Source of the DNA: Cavia porcellus
Lineage: Eukaryota; Chordata; Mammalia; Rodentia; Caviidae
Assembly (NCBI RefSeq): GCF_034190915.1
Contig: NW_026947486.1
Span: 106,670,812-106,734,811 of the forward strand
Direction: 5' to 3'
DNA: 64,000 bases
Each line of letters starts with the position of its first letter. Positions within the stretch are counted from its first letter, which is position 1. A program made the position numbers and the translations under genes. Below are positions 57,848 to 64,000 of the stretch, one piece after another. The notes under the pieces were generated by a model. The model made no database searches, was not told the DNA's origin, and worked only from the letters and a program-made list of their open reading frames with translations.

Positions 57848-60521
57848 GCACCCAGACTTGTCACACCATGTCCTACTTGCCTAATTACATGCACTTACCC
57901 TTTATAAAACTCGATCAGCTCGAGCACATACAACCTAGCCATACTCAACAACAAATGGGCTTGTCCCTAATATACACATGTTCTATACGACATAGAACTA
58001 CTATACAAAATTACACAATAATGCAAAATTATAACCAATGACTCAGAATAGATTCACTCCCATATACCCTTATCTTACAATTTTCATCTTGCTCCAAACA
58101 TTTTCACTCAGTTCAAAATATATAAAGTCACCCCAGAACAATCATAGATTTGCCCTCTCTGGATCACTTCGTAACTAACATGTGCCCCATAATACCCAGC
58201 CCATTTTGCAGTGTACAGACAACACTCATCACTTAGACTAAATTCTGAATAGCACAGAGAATTCTATAACACTAAAAGCTGTCATACAATATCCAATCCC
58301 ACGTCGCAGCATCCCACATTTTAATAAAACGCATACACTATCCTGCGTACATCTTTCAATGCATGAATGTGCTTCATAAATAGGGATATCAGAAAAACAT
58401 AGCATTGCCTAGTGACTTACAAATATTTCTCAGATCACATAATCATAAGGGATGGGCTCAGAATATATAGTTACTTCCTCAAACCCATAGACTTGTCCCT
58501 TTACCCTTGTGTCCTGCCAGTGTAGACATGTCTTGAAGCTCTAAAACACACTGTGGGAAACAGAGTCTACTCACAATTTGTGGACTTTATCCAGTCTTCA
58601 AATTCATCCTACAACACACAAACTCACCTCATACATGGCATTATCCTATAATGCAGAGATTCATCTTCAAAGCGTAGGATTGCCAAATAATGCTCCATAA
58701 TTACCAGACATGATCCCAAACACAGGGATGCATCACAATAGCAAGAAATATTTCATAACATCAATATGAGCCACACAATGCCTGAGTGCTTCTATAACTT
58801 CCATACTAACCACTGAATAGCTAGACTAGCTTACTATGTCACACATGCTTCAGGACACATGACTCCTCATATATCCCATAGAATCCCCATCACAGTCTAC
58901 AACTGTGCTTTGCAAAGAAAAACTTCATAAATGGCAAGTCGTGCTCCAGAATGTATCCACTATCACCATGACACCTAGATTTGCCTCAGAAGTCAGTCTT
59001 GCACCAGAGAAACATAAAAATGCCTCCAATGCCGTCAGTGAGCCTACAATAAAAACACTTACCTCCACCATGCCAAGACTCACTTCCTAACACCAAGAGA
59101 TGATTCATAACCCACAGGTACGTTCCACAGTGCAAAAGTCTCTGTAATGCACAGCCTCTGTAGGATTGATTTTCCCATTACAGATTCCAAATGTCCAGTC
59201 TCCACAAATTGTCTTGCCACTCACGCTAAGGTATATCTTAAATAATGCACAAACTAACTCCATAATGCATAGATATCACTTGTGATGGACAGATTTACCC
59301 AGTGACAGAAATACTTCTTCACAAACACAATATTACATTCTAATGCACAGATGCATCTAAGATTTCTACACTCTGTCACACAAGTATCCTACAAAGAAAT
59401 CATAGGCCCCTCCACACAGAGAACTGTTTGAGAACTCACCAACATGTCTCATAAAATTAAGATCTGTCCTATATTGCACAGGTACACTCCTTACTAGGCA
59501 TGTATTTTGTAGTACAGCCTTAGCCCACAAGGTAACCATCCCTACATCCTGTTAAGGGGTACAAACTAGCCCACTGTGACAAGCACTCCAATAAAATGGT
59601 ACATTATGTGATGCAGAGATGCCTCAAAAGTTCACAGACACTCTGAAGAGTCACAGAATTGCCACATCATTTACACACTTTCCCTCATGTACAGTCACAC
59701 ACTAAAATGCCTAGAATCAAATCCCAGTGTAGAGTTGGCCCATTTTGTTCTTTTCACAATGCACTGGCATGCTGTATATCACTCAGACTTTTCTACAGCA
59801 CACACAATCTTGTCACAACCTCACAGCACCACACACCTATACATGACCTATAATACATAAAAAATGCACAAGCAGTTTACAGCAAACCTCAAAATGTACA
59901 GACTTGCTCCATTACAGAGCAACACACTCTATGCTGCACAAAAATACCCGACCACAAAACATTGCTGACAAACCATCACCCAACAACGCAGAGATCCACA
60001 CTCAATACACAGTGCTGTATCCCACAGTACAAAGAGTTGCATCTTAATCAGAGTGGACTTATAGTACAAAGTGGTTCTACAACACAAACACAACCTGTTT
60101 TCCCTAGATTTGTGACTGATCACCTGCACTCTATAACACTAAGACTTATACTGCCTTCCATCTAAAATCAGTCTACACCATACACATTTACCACATGACA
60201 CACAGAATTGGATTACAAACTCTAGAAATGCTGCACTAGGTTCATAGAGACCTCACACCTGATGGACTTTACCACCACCTCTGCTTCCAACACAAAAATT
60301 CACATGAATTCTCCATAAAACACAGCCACATTCTAAAATCCGAAGATTGTAATATGGCATAGAAATCTATGATGGGATCTCTGAAATCAGCCCAGGAAAT
60401 GGCATCATCCCTATGTCTCCAAGATATATCCCATAATACACAGACTTCAGTGTGTAGATCACAATATCTTGCCCTGCTCTATAATGTGAGAACATTTCCA
60501 TAGTCCATGACTTCCCCAGTG

Positions 60522-60613
60522 GAGCACACAAATACACTGAAAAATGCACCATCATAAATTTACAGCAGAGCACACAAATACATCTAAATTACACCACCAT
60601 AAGTGTACAGCCT
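60522..60613 (+). repeat. Local 46-bp tandem duplication at array edge
   Basis: Two adjacent copies, 60,522-60,567 and 60,568-60,613, both begin gagcacacaaatac and share 'caccatcata' / 'caccaccata' and 'tacagc'. The copies are much more alike than neighbouring array units. Confidence 0.85.
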
Positions 60614-60719
60614 AGAAAAACAGTATACTATGTATGATTAATATAGAGCATTTAGAGTCATTTCGGGAGGCAAAATTCAGTCTGTTATATCAACTTCTCA
60701 CAGCATATCGATTTGCTCC

Positions 60720-60875
60720 TCAGATTCTGAAAAGAGGACCCACATGTTCACACAGAGTTGGTGAGTGACTTCACTTCTTTGAGTCTATTTAGCTGTTTTT
60801 AAATATGAATGAAAAAGTAACTCTCCTTTTAGGTTAGTCTAAGGACAAGATGAGGGCCTTTTTAGAATCAAGCAA
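60720..60875 (+). mobile_element. MIR-like SINE
   Basis: 'gttggtgagtgacttcactt' then 'ttgagtctatttagctgttt' suggests a diverged MIR between the two arrays. Confidence 0.45.
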
Positions 60876-61299
60876 GATTGAGAACACAGCCTATGGAGAC
60901 AAACATGCCTGCTTCCAATCATGGCTTCACTATTTACAGAGGAATGCTGCTGCATTGTGTCATCCAGTGTAGGCTAGTGACAGCGTAACAATGTGCCCTC
61001 ATCCACCTTAGTACTGAATCCTCCCCCAAATCAGAATGATCGTGAAAGGTAAATATTGTGAATTGATACAGGATATTCAAGCAGCCATGCCAGTGAAACT
61101 AAAGACATGAAAGCGGACTTCCAGAAGTGCTGCAGAAAGTGGACAGAAAGATGGGATAAGTGTGTTCAAAGTGTAGGAGGGCATTTGGAGAGGGCTAATA
61201 ACAACACAGTTTACTGTAGTCAATTGTTTAAATTTATATTTTTACCATATTTGTTGGTCACACTGCATTGATTCAGAGAAACGTGTATAAGGAGAAAGA

Positions 61300-63350
61300 G
61301 AGAGAGAGAGAGATTGAGTATGAGTACATCCCAGTGCAGGCTTACTTTCTCAAAAGCATGCATCCACATATGGACACTGAGACACATTGAGACACAGACT
61401 CTGGGATCAAAGCAAAGCACGTCCATATTCTCATACTGACTCATTTGTACACAAAAGGAGCACACCAAGTTACATGAGTGTCCAGAAATACAGGCAAATT
61501 CACAGAAACACAAGCTGGTGCACAGAGAAAAGGGATGTATACACAGTCATACCCATATATATGCACACCTTGTTGGACCCAAAATATTGCACTGATGCTT
61601 GCTTATGCAGATGCTTGTGGAAACATTTAAACATCTATAAACATGCAGAATACTTCCTGGGTATACAGGTACACATGGATATCCATAAACATATACAAAT
61701 ACAGAGATTCACAGATATACACAAAATCATGTGTGTCTATTGGTCTATCCTCATGGAAATGTGTTCAGCCGTGCATACTTTCACTGACACACATTTGTGC
61801 AGACAGTTATGTGTAGACTAGTATGTATGCATGCAATTACAGATGAGTATGCATGCCACAGAGGTGTGCACAACCCAGGAACACATACATCTATATATCT
61901 ACATCTCTATGTATATCTGTATCTATCACAGGCATGCTGAATTCCCATTCATACTGAGTCCTTATGCACACATCAACATAAACATTCACACACAGAGACA
62001 CACAGATTTCTTCGGATGAATCACTGGGATTCATCCAAAGACAATAACTTACACACAGATTTCTGTTCAGACACATAATTCTAAAGATATGCTGAAGGTC
62101 ACATAGACATGCACATACAAACAGAGGTGAATGAACACATAAACACTGTGATGTACATATGTGAATATAGAACATTGGTAGTGCACCTTTGACATACATG
62201 CCATAGTGAGCTGTTCGTTATCACTGAGAGCTCTAAGAGGTTTGCCATCACTAATACAGAAGGTCCCAGACATAGATAAAAGCATTACAGGAAATAACAT
62301 AAAGGTCCAGACATATAAATTCAAACCAAGACATGTAGACCTGTGCATATTATGTACACACAGATACATAGACATGTAGAGGTTATACAGATGAACATTT
62401 TTAGCCAGTAAACATGAGCACTGAACATGTCCAAATAGACACAGATGCTATCCTGTAGGCATGCATGCACACACAGATAAATGCAGGGGTACACAGGTGC
62501 AGCCCTGCATACACATTTACATATGTACTTACCCACTTAGATGACGACATTTTTAAACTTCCTCCCAGGCACATGTGCACAGAGTTCTATATTGCATTTG
62601 AATAGATAGACACATAAAGGCACATGTAGATGTATAGTGTGTGGGTTCAGTGTATTCTCACACAGCATTGAGCAGACCACATCCTAAGCACATAAAAGCA
62701 AGCGACATATACATGTATCTATAGATAATACATACCTAAGTGTAGTAAGAACGTACAGATGCATAGATACACAGATATACAGCTGTGCACACACACACAT
62801 TGGCACACATTGATCTATAGATGTACTTCTGTGCTTTTAATGGTGTACAAGATCTAAATGAACCACAGCTATATGAACGCACACATAGACACACACATGC
62901 CAACATAGGCATATAGCACATATAGATCTTAATCATACTAAAAACAGAAACACAGATTTACATGCACAGACAGATACACACGCGGATTTATGTATATGAA
63001 AACACAGATGACCAAGCACATATAAAGGGAGACATATTTTTAAAGGAGGCTGTGACTGCTAATGTACTTTTTTCATAGCCTCTTGAGAGAGTGAAGATTA
63101 TGAAGTCCCATCAGCTGACTATATTGTATAAAGTCCATATGGAAATTACTGAAATGAATCCCAAAAGGTCTCAAGAGCACATGTTTTGCACATACATACA
63201 TCTACGGGCAGAAAATCAGAGCCATAGATCACATGGAAGCTCAGAAATATAAACATATGCATAGCCCCAAAGATCCATTCATACATACATGCCCCACTTA
63301 CATGGCACAGTATTATGCATAGCTATTGAAATTAAATACACACAAAAGAC
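61300..63350 (+). repeat. Second degenerate tandem array, A/T-richer
   Basis: About 2 kb of loosely repeated 'acacacagatacatagacat'-type units. The period is not crisp, about 20-25 bases. The composition differs from the 50.6-60.6 kb array, with fewer CCC and more ATA/ACATA. A GA run at 61,297-61,313 marks its start. Minus-strand frames here are Cys/Val/Tyr-rich and plus-strand frames His/Thr-rich purely from the repeat. The 144-codon frame at 61,387-61,821 is one of these. Confidence 0.75.
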
Positions 63351-63364
63351 TTGCATTTCATTCC

Positions 63365-63535
63365 AGCCTTATAGCTTAGTTGCTTAATAGATTAGGGTAC
63401 CTTTATTGTTTTCTCATCTGTCATGTGCGAGTAATCTTCATATTCACCTTTCAGACTTGTTTGAAGATTCAATGAAATGAGCTGATCTCAGTGCTTAGAA
63501 CATCGTACATTATGCTGTTGTTGCTGTGCCAGTAT
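63365..63535 (+). mobile_element. MIR SINE, plus strand
   Basis: 'ttgttttctcatctgtcatg', 'ttgaagattcaatgaaatga' and 'cagtgcttagaacatcgtac' follow MIR order. Confidence 0.75.
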
Positions 63536-63818
63536 ATTAGTTTTTCTAAAGACAAACTGCTTAGCTAGATAGGCTTTGAGTTTTATGGTGAAAAATCAAA
63601 ATGCTTATACCATAGAGACATTAACTTTATTTTCTGATGTACCAATAAGAACTAATTTGTTGTTGCATTAATAGAGAAGAGATTCTGTTCACAAACAAGG
63701 TCATTTCTGAAGTTCTCGGAAAGGATGTTAACTGCTGTCCCTGGTGAATGGGAAGACTAGAAAGAAATATTTTGTATTATTGTTGTCACTGTCATTAGTA
63801 CTCTTTTCCTTTTCGTAG

Positions 63819-63896
63819 GAGGAGCTGGAAGACAAGAGAGAAGAGCAGACGAGGGCTTCGCTCCCAGTGCATATTGCCATCTAGTGACCATATTGA
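63819..63896 (+). ncRNA. Candidate 78-bp internal exon
   Basis: A strong acceptor (pyrimidine tract 63,799-63,814, then GTAG ending at 63,818) and a strong donor (GA|GTAAGTAC, GT at 63,897-63,898) frame 78 bases. One frame has a stop and two are open for 25 codons with no recognisable peptide, so coding is undecided. The exon is GC-richer than its surroundings and overlaps a reverse CTCF motif. It could be spliced to the donor at 46,899, which would place both arrays in an intron. Confidence 0.5.
63875..63887 (-). promoter_or_regulatory. CTCF motif, reverse orientation
   Basis: tgccatctagtga on the plus strand is the complement of tcactagatggca, one base from the CTCF core CCACTAGATGGCA. Its orientation is opposite to the site at 44,630, so the pair is convergent. 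Confidence 0.6.
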
Positions 63897-64000
63897 GTAA
63901 GTACAGTATTTGTGCGTTTCTTCAAACCCTCTGGAATTTGACCCATTACAAGGTTGTGTAACTGTGCTGGAAAAAAATTTAGAATCTATTACGTTGTTTT

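Larger units (their letters stand above)
50600..60640 (+). repeat. 10-kb degenerate G-poor tandem array (unit ~20-25 bp)
   Basis: About 10 kb of loosely repeated units of the form 'cacagacttgtcccacaaca', seen for instance as 'acacacagacttgccctact' (50,656), 'aacacagactt'-like pieces, and 'cccatagacttgtcccttta' (58,484). The plus strand is rich in A and C and poor in G throughout. Adjacent units differ a lot, so the array is old. It holds MIRs at 52.2 and 53.1 kb, a T-run of about 26 (56,288-56,313) and an AC microsatellite (57,828-57,847). Open frames inside are short, overlapping and Thr/His/Pro-rich, as the composition predicts. A plus-strand RNA would be CA-rich with little structure. I do not recognise the locus. 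Confidence 0.85.

Noticed and set aside
50600..60640. CRISPR-like array of repeats and spacers
   Set aside because: The sequence is mammalian, and the units are degenerate and contiguous with no constant repeat and no unique spacers.
61387..61821. A 144-codon plus-strand frame, plus several Cys/Val/Tyr-rich minus-strand frames at 61.2-62.9 kb
   Set aside because: They follow from the ACACAGATA/TGTGTCTAT repeat composition. They overlap each other in several frames, and no domain or splice support is seen.
44630..63898. Assigning the locus to a named X-inactivation or imprinted lncRNA
   Set aside because: The CTCF sites, the arrays and the antisense donors are suggestive, but I could not match any exon to a known lncRNA from the sequence alone.

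Overview
This is a mammalian nuclear genomic window with no intact conventional protein-coding gene. The short interspersed elements point to a rodent: ID elements (tRNA-derived, with recognisable A and B boxes), 7SL-derived B1-like monomers and ID+B1 (B4-like) dimers, beside old MIR copies. I saw no B2 elements, and the LINE-1 (L1) 3' ends do not look murine. A castorimorph (beaver-like) or other non-murid rodent is my best guess; this is inference.

Region 1 (about 1-30.6 kb) is a nest of lineage-specific L1 retrotransposons, mostly on the minus strand. L1-A (about 2.74-8.91 kb) keeps 3' UTR, ORF2, ORF1 and 5' UTR, all broken by mutation. L1-C (12.88-22.46 kb) was invaded twice, and target-site duplications (TSDs) prove both events. 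A 3.7-kb element with 5' UTR, ORF1 and 3' UTR but no ORF2 (HAL1-like) sits at 13,677-17,386. Another L1 copy sits at 18,915-20,649 and itself carries a solo LTR. L1-D (22.48-26.15 kb) holds RT-to-5'-UTR sequence. A plus-strand, 5'-truncated L1 with a perfect 12-bp TSD lies at 29,138-30,605. These L1 3' UTRs are built from degenerate modules of about 150-210 bp and have two kinds of terminus. Two of the 5' UTRs carry short tandem monomers.

Region 2 (30.6-44.6 kb) is older DNA: a candidate solo LTR, decayed L1 fragments in both orientations, a 345-bp pure A/T tract, B1-like and ID-like SINEs, MIRs, and unassigned sequence.

Region 3 (44.6-64 kb) is the most unusual part. A near-consensus CTCF motif in forward orientation (44,630) and one in reverse (63,875) bracket it. 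Inside are two weak promoter-like patches about 3.5 kb apart, each with an RFX X-box-like site and the same 12-mer containing an NRF1-like core. There are also strong splice signals on both strands near 46.9 kb, a 10-kb G-poor degenerate tandem array (50.6-60.64 kb, unit about 20-25 bp) containing MIR copies, a second A/T-richer array (61.3-63.35 kb), and a 78-bp candidate exon ending at 63,896. This looks like a long non-coding RNA locus, possibly old, built around a degenerate minisatellite. I cannot name the locus from sequence alone.
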